Shown here: one piece after another, positions 23,201 through 29,174 of the stretch
Layout of the letters: each line of letters begins with the position of its first letter
How positions within the stretch are numbered: position 1 is the stretch's first letter
From: Vibrio sp. RE86
GTDB lineage: Bacteria > Pseudomonadota > Gammaproteobacteria > Enterobacterales > Vibrionaceae
Length of the DNA stretch: 64,000 bases
NCBI RefSeq assembly: GCF_013114545.1
Contig: NZ_VTXI01000001.1
Coordinates: forward strand, 186,001 to 250,000
Direction: 5' to 3'
Translations under genes and position numbers: made by a program
Notes under the pieces: model-generated
Databases searched by the model: none
What the model saw: the letters and a program-made list of their open reading frames with translations, nothing else
What the model was told of the DNA's origin: nothing

Positions 23201-23847
23201 CTTTAAGTGTGGTGGCCGTATCAGAAGAGAGTAATGGGGATGTGGCGAAGTCGGCCCCAATTGAACTCAGCGTTGAGGTTGTCGTCGATAACACCGATAT
23301 TGATCAGTCCCTTTCTACCGATTCTCATCAATTGATTGGAGAAGGCTACGACTCGGTACTTACTGGTGGCTCAGGCGATGATCTTCTGGTTGGCGGCAGC
23401 GGCAATGATACGTTAGTCGGCGGTGCTGGAAATGACACGTTACTAGGCGATGAGGGCAATGACGTCCTTGAGGGTGGACTTGGTTCGGATATCTTAACCG
23501 GCGGCACCGGAGAAGATGTGTTTATCTGGCACCATATTGATAATGGCGCTGTTGATACCATTACCGACTTTAGCTTGATGGAAGGCGATAAGATCGACCT
23601 ACGAGATGTCTTACCTGAGCTCAAAGAAGCAAATATCGATATGCCGACACTACTTGAGCAGCTTAATGCGAAAGTGGTGGATGGAGATAATATTGAGTTA
23701 ACACTCCACCCCGGTGGAGAGGGAAGTAGCGAGCAAACCATCTTGGTAGAAGACTTAGCTCCTCAACTGACACTCATGGGCAATGCGTCCTCAGATATTG
23801 TTTCGGCGCTTTTAGATCAGCACGTCATAGTGCATGACAATGTGTAA
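11236..23847 (+). CDS. Giant LapA-like RTX adhesin with N-terminal retention module
   Basis: A 4203-residue type I secreted, cell-surface adhesin. Residues 1-130 form a LapA-type retention module (opening VRQAALVKEVSGEV) with a dialanine-glycine at residues 127-129 in DPTELLEASAAGAGG, where LapG-type periplasmic proteases cut such adhesins. A Ser-rich segment follows (about 186-235). Tandem T1SS-143/VCBS-like domains fill the centre; four copies of a 271-residue unit start near residues 529, 801, 1072 and 1343 and are almost identical. Further Ig- or cadherin-like repeats run to about 3960. Residues about 4041-4096 are RTX calcium-binding nonapeptides (GGSGNDTLVGGAGNDTL), followed by a type I secretion tail (about 4100-4203). 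No secretion genes, lapD or lapG lie in the window. Likely role: biofilm or host adhesion, with surface retention set by c-di-GMP through a LapD/LapG pair elsewhere (inferred). Confidence 0.92.
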   Translation: MDVEIVRQAALVKEVSGEVLAVAVDGKARQLMVGDSIELNEIIIASNQAQLLVESLDSVFQIQDNCVSCQDDSGAWDTASIDGEVNFDYLPESGEDAPIGLDEDELAAIQEAILAGADPTELLEASAAGAGGLGSANGGFITIDRSGAELLASTNFETTGFFSEEPEDDRDDDLSPFIFASGGESLTVSLSEGSLSSSSSGYPSSSSSSVTIFSGGLPLDPDSFVPTSSSLSSLLAELNSDITSAGQAVSFSYNADTNTIVGQLDGRTVLSIDIEASSSGKDVSLELTTTIFEPIDHSSSVGGGQVSFANDQITISIEIEGADAGGNPTRLPIEAQVTIADGLDPVIDSAGGVDVSESLLADGSQSTGEAVAATGNITFSEGGDYVAAFRVETGQFNTNGELSSGGLIVELREEPTGSGNYIGFTTDSDNNETQVFTLRFDDAVKGQYTFTLLEAIDHADSDGNNDYSFTLPVYAVDTDGDTSATSTLSITVEDDVQVMHVDQNLNVSEPDNGSVNTVSAENLFEASSADGAKITQFVFGDYDAETLDPDVAGEQKFSFAEGDLYITITGEMRFEPARNLDHTDGDIVRNIVVTSGDFDKDAATTTVTLTITDGDQIPVIDDIPSVKLSESDLADGSAPTSSPVSFTDTIDATVGSDDIARFRIGTDEFNPNGTLKSGGLEVELREDPVGSGNYIGFTTDTDKNETQVFTVSFDVTNKGKYTFTLLEALDHADAAENNTLSFNLPVYAVDTDGDNSVMKPLSVTIEDDVQGMKNHTLSISEPNDGATTSTDTVDVMPKQSADGAKITQFVFGDYDAETLKPDVTGEQKFSFAEGDLYITVEGNMRFEPARDLNHKNGDIVKSIVVTSGDFDKDAPTAKVTLTIKDGDNPVIGDVPSVTLSETELSDGSAPSSSPVSYTDTIDVTVGGDDIAKFRIGTDEFNPNGTLKSGGLEVELREDPTGSGNYIGFTTDTDRNETQVFTVSFDGTDKGKYTFTLLEALDHADAAGNNTLSFNLPVYAVDTDGDNSVMKPLSVTIEDDVQGMKNHTLSISEPNDGTTTSTDTVDVMPKQSADGAKITQFVFGDYDAETLKPDVTGEQKFSFDEGDLYITVEGNMRFEPARDLNHKGGDIVKSIVVTSGDFDKDAPTAKVTLTIKDGDNPVIGDVPSVTLSETELSDGSAPSSSPVSYTDTIAVTVGGDDIARFRIGTDEFNPNGTLKSGGLEVELREDPVGSGNYIGFTTDTDRNETQVFTVSFDGTDKGKYTFTLLEALDHADAAENNTLSFNLPVYAVDTDGDNSVMKPLSVTIEDDVQGMKNHTLSISEPNDGTTTSTDTVDVMPKQSADGAKITQFVFGDYDVETLKPDVTGEQKFSFAEGDLYITVEGNMRFEPARDLNHKNGDIVKSIVVTSGDFDKDAPTATVTLTIKDGENPVIDDVPSVNLSEINLGDGSAPTNTPVSYSDTIDVTVGGDDIARFRIGTDEFNPNSTLKSDGLEVELREDPVGSGNYIGFTTDTDKNETQVFTVSFDASEKGKYTFTLLEALDHADAAGNNTLSFNLPVYAVDTDGDNSLMSPLKVTITDDVPVIESLASGSTVQVSEDVLGSNAASISGAFTTTEGADHVARYELINLSTTENGLKSGDVLVSITKVTGVDGATTYQGKVGNEAVFTLVLNHDGTYTYTQQKPIDHPEGGDSWTIPFDVVAIDNDGDVSEPLRLPIEVLDDRPTLSGFTGQTTVDEDDLATIGSDRSDATHVSGTFDIDDGADGVVEYELVNADAILSGLQSGGEGLQWAALSVSGSVYTYTAQTLSGDAVFTMTFDANSDSYRFELLKPLDHVSGNEQNTQLLNFEVVATDFDGDVTTKITLPISVIDDVPKVTEQSITRVEGQGFGGSAVNMFESASDKGADDAALTSIQGTTDSSGASIVFQGPKGTYLNSVDLNEGRQNVRVYEQTTDGDTTDTRLLGVLRINSNGEVEFKASNYLEHDGDTISFKVNVTATDGDSDVSVAPLSITITDKEATAMSLKVQSFEDAGRDAAINYADGDAPERENIQDNQGQLADSPTKIALKVNLYDDDNNEEIHSLIIKDSDHKGTFYYEENGVFHKLDADANGDIVFDSHLAQSSSLVGKNTIATIENLYFVPDRNDSTGGGGVRINYDLVVGNNGSADHTISSNFKVEIESVADIATWNDDNSTYHYSVSEDGDNVQIQLRADTQDASRPETITYELTPTEGADHFTLLDRNGNVIDPVDGVYVISARDINRIEVNPDEHYSGQIRFQAVAITEESRNEYNDGITDKKIARSQPQELIIDVTPDADAGNFSVSRIKINEDNVDNPDYIGDGENYEPFTLSEVITMNPSVDTDGSESLHVRISNMTEGATLKWVGDGDSQIETITIKGVVYQKVPYDLLDEVEVIPAKDSNNNFKFDVTGVVKDSALLSSGVTHVDEETLGTKTVNVEVTGVADVPRGNTIGSEWTGFRDGDVSGVQITIQENEVADLDFTVVSGETSLDGSESITVLLSNIPDGVVIEDGDNNVIDLNFAGYEIGADGNPDLAKPIYEANITGLNNTSGIVVKPVSSSTENIHIKATIIVTENDGHTLSFDQEVRVKVAPVIDTDAQYSNITRGQEDSPINIDWHPTGKAYSDSDEHFTSIVITGVPDEASVKVNGAVDWSFDTDSGTITIRPLDDQTPAEFTQLALKNNFIQITPPKDSSTDFDLSTTVEIEERDHEYTSDNIVGEGGRVTATIKGEITVKVTPIVEDKDDDNKLVVQNENNDVLTKVVADADGVIHFTINEASSGTLNEHVIRYQETDATDSQYESQESVTQLVVQFDDSQLNLMDQLFITGAVYEGGGRWVITNENLFSVKAPNGLDLTPDNNSDDKSDVYNDIDLTIYAQVVDKGDNGNKNGVVAERETTVTLSFPEVVNGQTTVAGVVDIVDGSILTATEDSEFKLGNELMSNGILTVKSHDDVEDSVTIVIDDSFKVNGETFAISVSGSQVDFTNGKFVFSGTLDSSGNITGLEGLVLTLPKDYSGDFKLPITVVTTDSKSGHEESVTKPVTIHVDPIADVGLDASSISLDIVDSLDDQMNSLPQTGAEIKGFEDSYIKLSLGYDLLDKVTGDEGGREVLSEITLTLADGQTGDFYDLNGKNLGDSVTFTQQQIEDGALNNILFKPADNYPTGNDDNTIRVNILGKVTDTATFNEANPDTTSSHTDSFTSSVTFDVEPVVDNVVVTGTGLNDQTIEFSGEEDQLISLGSSGPVSIALTDTDGSESFVSIKLTNVPEGFLLKTDPNSEYTVKNNGGGEWSVKLPSGSLDTLDLSVISVQPPHNFSGTAEFGIKVYTQESLLGIPTEAANLPNFKLTVTPKGDAVDIDADKSVSGLEGEPIDININAFVTDNELSAKGSGIFTENAAETIRVEVTNVPDDAQIYYPDGVTLADYDASTNTWTLDVSATSLDKIIFNSGQHNSGGTEKGINGPIHISVQAVDKDASGTESLGPKSEFDVALTIDPINDQPVFTKVENLATSEDIAGGLAITSLSIADVDVTYDDPDAQYTLTLQADSGTFEFKSDTNVTFTINANGALVIVGKLADVNSTIASGNVIFHPAASSNDLNSNGPVTVTATVDDGGNNGAIDPLDPTTASTNQTTFTINVSEVNDAPVAGNLDLGSVAEEGTIQITMAQIIAASSDIDGDTISVDSISVPAEQGTLTLNPDGVSWTFEAAQDFNGQVTISYVIEDNGTTNGSNDFLRDSGQISLNVTGVNDKPVIDLTDVTTVVSESSGQLISGIEVADVDYVGIHSGDLMTVTLSVDYGQLTVAKPAGSGVMISGDGTGSVSVTGTLAELNALITSPTPPSGVYLDASLSLADRINLDVSARDSGNPSGLALDADSKSYAILVTPVANAPTLSIDPAMSYVRNIIASQAASFNGIALVGIMAALTDSTETLALEITGLPTGASLTSSMSGITYDPATQVWTVPADAVADLEVRNAVVGEHTLSVVAVSEESNGDVAKSAPIELSVEVVVDNTDIDQSLSTDSHQLIGEGYDSVLTGGSGDDLLVGGSGNDTLVGGAGNDTLLGDEGNDVLEGGLGSDILTGGTGEDVFIWHHIDNGAVDTITDFSLMEGDKIDLRDVLPELKEANIDMPTLLEQLNAKVVDGDNIELTLHPGGEGSSEQTILVEDLAPQLTLMGNASSDIVSALLDQHVIVHDNV
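12820..15969 (+). repeat. Near-identical 813-bp tandem repeats inside the adhesin gene
   Basis: Four units of about 813-816 bp begin near 12820, 13636, 14449 and 15262. Large blocks, including synonymous positions, are the same between units two and four, while the first is more diverged. This points to recent duplication or gene conversion, and repeat number is likely to vary between strains. It is also a place where short-read assemblies collapse. Confidence 0.9.
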
Positions 23848-23861
23848 CGAGACACAATAGT

Positions 23862-23903
23862 AAAACGCCCTTAAAGAGAGAGTCTTTAAGGGCGTTTTTA
23901 TTT
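23862..23903. terminator. Bidirectional terminator between adhesin and TetR gene
   Basis: AAAACGCCCTTAAAG and CTTTAAGGGCGTTTT form a 15-bp stem with a 7-nt loop, flanked by T-runs downstream and A-runs upstream. It lies between two convergent genes and should stop transcription from both sides. Confidence 0.92.
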
Positions 23904-23911
23904 TTATCCAG

Positions 23912-24526
23912 TTATTTTTTGACTGCGTAGGTAGAGACAAAACTGAATACCGCTTGTTCTACCGTTGCTTGTACCTGCTCGCACGTCGGTGGTGGCAGGT
24001 GGGCGATAAGCTGAGGCCAAAAGAGAATAGCTTTGATGCTGCCAATGAATTGCTCGATGGCCAGTGGGATATCGGAAATCTCAAGCACTCCTGCCTCAGT
24101 TCCTTGCTTAGCCCATTTTTGTAAACCGTAAGAGTCTTCTATCGATTCGAATTTCGACACCAAGACTTTAGACGTCTCTTCGCATCGAATGCATTCTGCC
24201 ATGACAAGGCGCGCGGTAATCTGAAACTCTTCGTTGTTGATGTAGCACATTTGCTTAAGCGTTAGCTCAGTAAGCTGTTTTTCGATTGACACAGAAGGTT
24301 CAAATTCGACCTCGTACTGGTCATCAAAGCGACACATTAACTTATCTACAATAACTTCAAACAGAGCATCTTTGTTTGGATAGTATTTGTAAAGTGTGCG
24401 CTTCGAAACGCCAGCATGTTTAGAGATACCCTCCATACTTGCTTGCTCAAAGCCTTTTTGAGAAAAAACTTCGATGGCAGATTTAATGATATCTTCTTGT
24501 TTTATATCGCTTCTTTTAATCATCAC
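23912..24526 (-). CDS. TetR/AcrR family repressor
   Basis: A 204-residue TetR regulator. The N-terminal DNA-binding domain reads IIKSAIEVFSQKGFEQASM, then GISKHAGVSKRTLYKYYPNK, a canonical TetR helix-turn-helix (about residues 13-58); the helical C-terminal part would bind an unknown ligand. It is divergent from the metallo-hydrolase gene at 24627. The 100 bp between them hold two 18-bp sites (24547 and 24587) that are inverted copies of each other, so it very likely represses itself and the hydrolase, and perhaps the MFS gene beyond. Confidence 0.92.
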   Translation of the reverse strand: MMIKRSDIKQEDIIKSAIEVFSQKGFEQASMEGISKHAGVSKRTLYKYYPNKDALFEVIVDKLMCRFDDQYEVEFEPSVSIEKQLTELTLKQMCYINNEEFQITARLVMAECIRCEETSKVLVSKFESIEDSYGLQKWAKQGTEAGVLEISDIPLAIEQFIGSIKAILFWPQLIAHLPPPTCEQVQATVEQAVFSFVSTYAVKK

Positions 24527-24546
24527 TCGATTCCAGCCTAAATAAA

Positions 24547-24604
24547 GTAAACGATGGTGTTTACTTTTTTATTCGCAGTAACTAAAGTATACACCATCGT
24601 TTAC
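24547..24604. promoter_or_regulatory. Two TetR operator sites in the divergent promoter
   Basis: GTAAACGATGGTGTTTAC at 24547-24564 and GTATACACCATCGTTTAC at 24587-24604. Each has GTAAAC/GTTTAC half sites, and the second is the reverse complement of the first at 17 of 18 positions. Start-to-start distance is 40 bp, near four helical turns. They sit exactly between the TetR gene and its divergent neighbour. Confidence 0.82.
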
Positions 24605-24626
24605 TTTCTTGGATAGCGTATAGGTC

Positions 24627-25793
24627 ATGAAAATGAGTAATGTGATTAAGACTTCAGTTATTTCCGCTTTAGGTTTCTTAGGTTACAACCAATTTTGCAA
24701 CAATGATTTGAGTGAATCGCGTCAACAGAGCTCAGAGCTTCGTGCAGAACGTATCGAGCAATCGAATCAGTTTCATGCAGGAAAAGCGATTACTCGCATG
24801 CCAAGCGTACCAACGCAAGAAAGTATGTCATCAGTGATGTGGCAATTCTTTTTTGAGCGCGGTGCATTGAAACCAAGCCAAACATTACCCCATCAGCCTG
24901 TGGATCTTGAACGTTTAGCTGAGCGCAGTGACGAGGTGCGTGTGACATGGTTGGGTCACTCGAGTCTATTTATCGATATTGACCAAACTCGAATATTGGT
25001 TGATCCAGTCTTTGAATACGCATCCCCTTGGATTGCTAAGAAATTGTTTGGTCGTAATGTTGATGCTCCAACCAACCGAGATGCTTTGCCTACGCCGGAT
25101 GTTATTGTCATTTCTCATGATCACTACGATCACCTAGAAGAGTCGACCGTTCGTTACTATGCAGACAAAGATGTAATGTTCTTTGTGCCACTGGCTGTTG
25201 GTCGCCATTTAGAGTCGTGGGGCGTTTCACCTAATCAGATCAAAGAGTTTGATTGGTGGGAGTCCGCGGGGTTTAACGGCGTGCAACTGATTGCGACACC
25301 AGCTAACCACAACTCTGGCCGTACAGGCTTTGACTCAAACAGTACTTTGTGGGCATCTTGGGTGATCAAAGGCAAAAATGGTTCACTGTTTTACAGTGGT
25401 GATACGGCGTATGACACCCACTTCAAGCAGATTGGTGAGAAGTATGGGCCGTTTGATATGGCCTTCATTGAAGTTGCAGCCAATGTGAAAGAAGGGAAAG
25501 GGTATCCTGTTGAGAACTGGGGTCACATGCAAGCCAGACATACCATGCAAGCTTTCCTAGACCTTGATGCGAAAAACTTGTTCCCAGTCCACTGGTCGAC
25601 GTTTGAGTTGTTTGCTCACAAATGGGACGAGCCGATGACAGATTTGATTGCGGAAGCGAACGTGACGGGCGCTAACCTTGTGACACCAATGGTCGGGGAA
25701 ACCTTGAATCTTAATGGTGAGATTAAAACCACATACTGGTGGCGAGAACAAGCGTTCAACATTGCCAATGTGGATTTAAGCCTTCAAAACTAA
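24627..25793 (+). CDS. Metallo-beta-lactamase-fold hydrolase (NAPE-PLD/RomA-like)
   Basis: A 388-residue enzyme with a short hydrophobic N-terminus (possible membrane anchor or signal, residues 5-25) and a beta-lactamase-fold domain. The metal-binding motif is HDHYDH (about residue 165), preceded by VTWLGHSSLFIDI and followed by ATPANHNSGR, YSGDTAYD and a late PVHW histidine, the layout of the NAPE-PLD/RomA/UlaG-like group. These hydrolyse phosphodiester or lactone bonds; the substrate here is unknown. It is under control of the divergent TetR gene through two operators and ends in its own terminator. Confidence 0.85.
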   Translation: MKMSNVIKTSVISALGFLGYNQFCNNDLSESRQQSSELRAERIEQSNQFHAGKAITRMPSVPTQESMSSVMWQFFFERGALKPSQTLPHQPVDLERLAERSDEVRVTWLGHSSLFIDIDQTRILVDPVFEYASPWIAKKLFGRNVDAPTNRDALPTPDVIVISHDHYDHLEESTVRYYADKDVMFFVPLAVGRHLESWGVSPNQIKEFDWWESAGFNGVQLIATPANHNSGRTGFDSNSTLWASWVIKGKNGSLFYSGDTAYDTHFKQIGEKYGPFDMAFIEVAANVKEGKGYPVENWGHMQARHTMQAFLDLDAKNLFPVHWSTFELFAHKWDEPMTDLIAEANVTGANLVTPMVGETLNLNGEIKTTYWWREQAFNIANVDLSLQN

Positions 25794-25833
25794 GCCACTA
25801 TTTTTACTTAAATTTCAAAGCCTTTTCTATTTT

Positions 25834-25856
25834 GCCTGCCTCGTGCAGGCTTTTTT
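25834..25856 (+). terminator. Rho-independent terminator after the metallo-hydrolase gene
   Basis: GCCTGC CTCGT GCAGGC, a 6-bp stem with a 5-nt loop, followed by six T, 41 bp after the stop codon. Confidence 0.85.
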
Positions 25857-25943
25857 CTATTCGCACTATGAACCACTTTCGTTTATCCCATTTGTTTGTA
25901 TACTGGCGCTATAACACATATGCAACAAGTTAAGGAGAACGTC

Positions 25944-27191
25944 ATGAACAAGGAACAAAGTCTATTTCAATGGGAGCGAATCAAACGTTTTAATCTTCCC
26001 GTCTGGACTGTCCTTATTGGGGTTCTGATTGCGCGAACCAGCTTTTTCATGGCTTGGCCTTTCTTAGTGGTTTTTCTTTACCAAGACTATAATGCCAGTG
26101 CAATTGAGGTCGGGAGTATGTTGGCTGCCGCTTCGTTGCTGGGTTCTGGTGTCGGGCTCTATTCGGGTTACCTCTCTGATAAATTTGGTAGAAAATGGCT
26201 CATGGTGCTCGGCTGTGTTATCGCTTTTTTCGCTTATTGTGGGATTGGTCTGGCCGATCAAATGTGGCAGTTCTATGTGTTGGTCTTAATGACGGGCTTG
26301 ATGCACCCTCTGATTGATGGCCCTGCCAAAGCGGTGTTAGGGGATTCACTCGCTGATCATAAAGACAGAGAGCTTGCGCTTAATATCCGCTATTTTGTAC
26401 TTAATATCGGCGGTGCTATCGGGCCATTACTCGGTGTGACACTTGCTCTTGCCAACCCCCAAGGGTTGTTTCTCGTTACAGGTTTTACTCACCTAGCGTA
26501 TGCGTTATGGATCATTTTTGGTATTGAGCGTAAGAAAGATCGAACAGATAAAGAGGCGAATGGTTCAGTCTTGCCAAACTTTCGCCAGACAATGAAAGTC
26601 ATCAGCCAAGATAAGATATTTGTTCTGCTGTTGATGGCAAACTTAATGCTGATGTTTGTCTACGCTCAGTTAGAGTCGTCAGTTCCTCAAGTGATTGTTC
26701 GAAGCGGTATTGTCGATGCGGCAACTCTGATTGCGATGTTGATGTTCGTCAATACCGTTACAATCGTGTCTCTGCAGTTTCCGCTCCTCAAGCTGTTGGA
26801 AAAGCTCCCTTTGTTTACTCGCACACGAATCGGTATGGTGGCAATCATGTTTGGTCAGTTAGCCTTCATGGTATCGCCAAATGATTCCACGTTAGGTTGG
26901 GTGATTGCGTGCTTTATTGTCAGTGTGGGAGAAGTGATTACCTTCCCAACCATTAACGTGCAGATTGACCGACTCGCTCCAGCTCATTTGCGCGGTTCTT
27001 ACTTTGGCGCGACGGGAATCTATACCCTTGGTTTTGCTATCGGGCCACTGGTAGGCGGCGCAATGATTGAGTGGTTAGGATCGACTTGGCTGTTTGGGCT
27101 CTGCTTTGTTGTCTGTATTGCGATGATTTGGCTCTACTTTGTGGCGCAAAGAACGGAAGATACCATCGAGAGAGAAGTGGCATTGCAGTAG
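25944..27191 (+). CDS. MFS transporter
   Basis: A 415-residue major facilitator protein with twelve hydrophobic segments. The loop 2-3 signature is visible as GYLSDKFGRKWLMVLG, and the central cytoplasmic loop carries IERKKDRTDKE. The ATG at 25944 follows TTAAGGAGAAC, a good ribosome site, so it is preferred over the upstream in-frame ATG at 25896. Such proteins are usually drug or metabolite exporters; the substrate is unknown. It lies 150 bp after the TetR-controlled hydrolase, beyond a terminator, so it probably has its own promoter. Confidence 0.88.
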   Translation: MNKEQSLFQWERIKRFNLPVWTVLIGVLIARTSFFMAWPFLVVFLYQDYNASAIEVGSMLAAASLLGSGVGLYSGYLSDKFGRKWLMVLGCVIAFFAYCGIGLADQMWQFYVLVLMTGLMHPLIDGPAKAVLGDSLADHKDRELALNIRYFVLNIGGAIGPLLGVTLALANPQGLFLVTGFTHLAYALWIIFGIERKKDRTDKEANGSVLPNFRQTMKVISQDKIFVLLLMANLMLMFVYAQLESSVPQVIVRSGIVDAATLIAMLMFVNTVTIVSLQFPLLKLLEKLPLFTRTRIGMVAIMFGQLAFMVSPNDSTLGWVIACFIVSVGEVITFPTINVQIDRLAPAHLRGSYFGATGIYTLGFAIGPLVGGAMIEWLGSTWLFGLCFVVCIAMIWLYFVAQRTEDTIEREVALQ

Positions 27192-27213
27192 CCGTATCAA
27201 CGACTACTGCAAT
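27182..27213. other. Hairpin between convergent MFS and MscS genes
   Basis: ATTGCAGTAG and CTACTGCAAT form a perfect 10-bp stem around a 12-nt loop, overlapping the end of the MFS gene. There is no T-run, so a weak terminator or mRNA 3'-end stabiliser is only a guess. Confidence 0.4.
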
Positions 27214-27221
27214 TGTGACTA

Positions 27222-28325
27222 TTAAGAGTTCAATAGCACTGGTGAGTCAGTCTCACCCGCTTTTTGGGGCTCAAGTTGAATCGTCTGAGTTGGAAAGGCG
27301 ATGTCTGCGCCATGCTGACGAATGATCGCATAAATTTGTAGTAGTACATCCTGCTTCACTTCGTGGTAACGAATCCAGTTTACGGTTTTGGTGAATGTGT
27401 ACACTAAAAGCGTGAGAGACGAAGGAGCAAAGCCATTAAAGTTGACGATTAAGGTTTGCTGCGAATCGATATCTTGATGGTTTTCGAGCATGGCTTTGAT
27501 ATCCGCAACAATTTGCTCGACCTTCGCTCCATCTTGATAACGAACGCCAATGTTCTCATTGATTCTTCGGTTTAGCATTCGAGAAGGGTTTTCAACCACT
27601 ATGTTACTGAACACCGAGTTAGGCACGTAAATTGGTCTCTTATCGAAGGTACGGATAATGGTCATGCGCCAGCCAATTCTTTCTACTGTGCCTTCAATCT
27701 GGCGGTCAGGGGAGCGAATCCAATCCCCAACTTTAAATGGGCGATCAAAATAGATCATCATTCCACCAAAGAAGTTAGACAGTAAGTCCTTAGCTGCCAA
27801 ACCGACTATCAAGCCACCGACACCACCAAAGGTGAGAAGACCTGACAGGCTTAGACCGAACGCCTGCATGACGGTCAGTGCACCAATGACAATGAAGAAC
27901 AGACGCGACACTTTAGCGACTGCTTGTACTGTGGTTTCATCCCGTTTCTTTTGCGCGAGTACGTACTCTTCAATGTTGTTGATGAGACGCATGGTTATCC
28001 ATACGAAGATGGCGATGACTAAAATAAGCTTTAACGTGCTTAACCAGTTGAGCTTAGATCCCATGTAATCTTGGAGAATGAAACCGAGCGAGATGGTGGC
28101 AGGCCAGCACCAAATGAGTGTACTGACTGGGGTTTTCAACGCCGCTAAGGTGAGATCGTCCCAGTGGAACTGAGTTTTGCTAACCAGCACTTCTAAACGG
28201 CCGTAGACAATTCGCCAAATCACCCAAGCGACAAGGCTGGCAACGGTTATCAGCAAAACATTGGTGTCCCACGTTTGCAGCATCGCCTCGATAGATGGCG
28301 GTAAATGTGTGAGTAACTCGTTCAT
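27222..28325 (-). CDS. MscS family mechanosensitive ion channel
   Basis: A 367-residue small-conductance mechanosensitive channel. About four hydrophobic helices precede the pore helix, whose Gly/Ala-rich pattern is clear: LLTFGGVGGLIVGLAAKDLLS followed by NFFGGMMIYFDRPFKVGDWI, the most conserved part of the family. The C-terminal beta and alpha/beta vestibule domains follow (VERIGWRMTIIRTFDKRPIYVPNS). It would release solutes on hypo-osmotic shock, which fits its place beside the KtrAB potassium uptake genes. It is larger than E. coli MscS (286) because of extra N-terminal helices. Confidence 0.93.
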   Translation of the reverse strand: MNELLTHLPPSIEAMLQTWDTNVLLITVASLVAWVIWRIVYGRLEVLVSKTQFHWDDLTLAALKTPVSTLIWCWPATISLGFILQDYMGSKLNWLSTLKLILVIAIFVWITMRLINNIEEYVLAQKKRDETTVQAVAKVSRLFFIVIGALTVMQAFGLSLSGLLTFGGVGGLIVGLAAKDLLSNFFGGMMIYFDRPFKVGDWIRSPDRQIEGTVERIGWRMTIIRTFDKRPIYVPNSVFSNIVVENPSRMLNRRINENIGVRYQDGAKVEQIVADIKAMLENHQDIDSQQTLIVNFNGFAPSSLTLLVYTFTKTVNWIRYHEVKQDVLLQIYAIIRQHGADIAFPTQTIQLEPQKAGETDSPVLLNS

Positions 28326-28511
28326 TTTTCGATTCTATTTCCAAGTTTAGTAGCGTAAGTATAAGTCTTTACCTATACCCTAACTAGTCACTTTGTATTG
28401 TTGGTTTTTCTTACACGGTTAGAAAAGTGTCAATATTCCTCAATCAGTTTGATAACAAGATACTTGAGGCGCACACTCCCATTTCTCGTCACTATTATAC
28501 TAGGAGCATTC

Positions 28512-29174
28512 ATGAGATCAGGTGATAAACAATTTGCTGTTATTGGATTAGGCAGGTTTGGTCTCTCGGTATGTAAAGAGCTTCAACAAGCAGGTGCAGA
28601 AGTGCTTGCTGTCGACATCGATGAAGACAAAGTTCGAGAAGCTGCAAGCTTTGTCAGTCAAGCTCTGGTCGCGAATTGTACGCTTGAAGACACGGTTACC
28701 GAGTTACGCCTGAACGATTATGACATGGTTATGGTCTCGATTGGCTCTGACGTGAACGCCAGCATATTGACAACACTTGTCGCCAAAGAGGCGGGCGTGA
28801 AGAACGTGTGGGTTAAAGCAAATGATAAGTTCCACTCTCGCATCTTACATAAGATAGGCGCTGACCACGTGATTATGCCCGAGCGTGATATGGGGATTCG
28901 CGTCGCGAGAAAAATGCTCGATAAACGTGTGTTGGAGTTTCAAGAACTCGGCTCGGGAATGGCAATGACCGAAATCGTCGTGGGCTCGCGATTGTTGGGT
29001 AAAACGTTGGGCGATTTGGCGCTATGTAAAGAGCAAGATGTGCAGGTGCTTGGGTTTAAGCGAGGCCCTCAAATAACCAAGGCACCAGACTTAGATAAGA
29101 GTTTAGAGATTGGTGATTTGATCATTATTGTTGGCCCTCGAGACACTCTATCTAGAAAGCTGAGTACCCTATGA
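28512..29174 (+). CDS. ktrA: KtrA, nucleotide-binding regulatory subunit of the K+ uptake system
   Basis: A 220-residue RCK-domain protein. The Rossmann fold opens with KQFAVIGLGRFGLSVCKEL (GxGxxG), binds ATP/NAD-type ligands, and is followed by a TrkA_C domain (from about residue 140: MAMTEIVVGSRLLGKTLGDL). It closely resembles Vibrio alginolyticus KtrA as I recall it. It gates KtrB from the cytoplasmic side. The start at 28512 is preceded by AGGAG; an in-frame ATG at 28398 is less likely. It overlaps ktrB by 4 bp (ATGA), so the two are translationally coupled. Confidence 0.95.
   Translation: MRSGDKQFAVIGLGRFGLSVCKELQQAGAEVLAVDIDEDKVREAASFVSQALVANCTLEDTVTELRLNDYDMVMVSIGSDVNASILTTLVAKEAGVKNVWVKANDKFHSRILHKIGADHVIMPERDMGIRVARKMLDKRVLEFQELGSGMAMTEIVVGSRLLGKTLGDLALCKEQDVQVLGFKRGPQITKAPDLDKSLEIGDLIIIVGPRDTLSRKLSTL

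Noticed and set aside
27071..27325. 84-residue frame over the end of the MFS gene and the MscS 3' end
   Set aside because: It overlaps two well supported genes and has no start signals.
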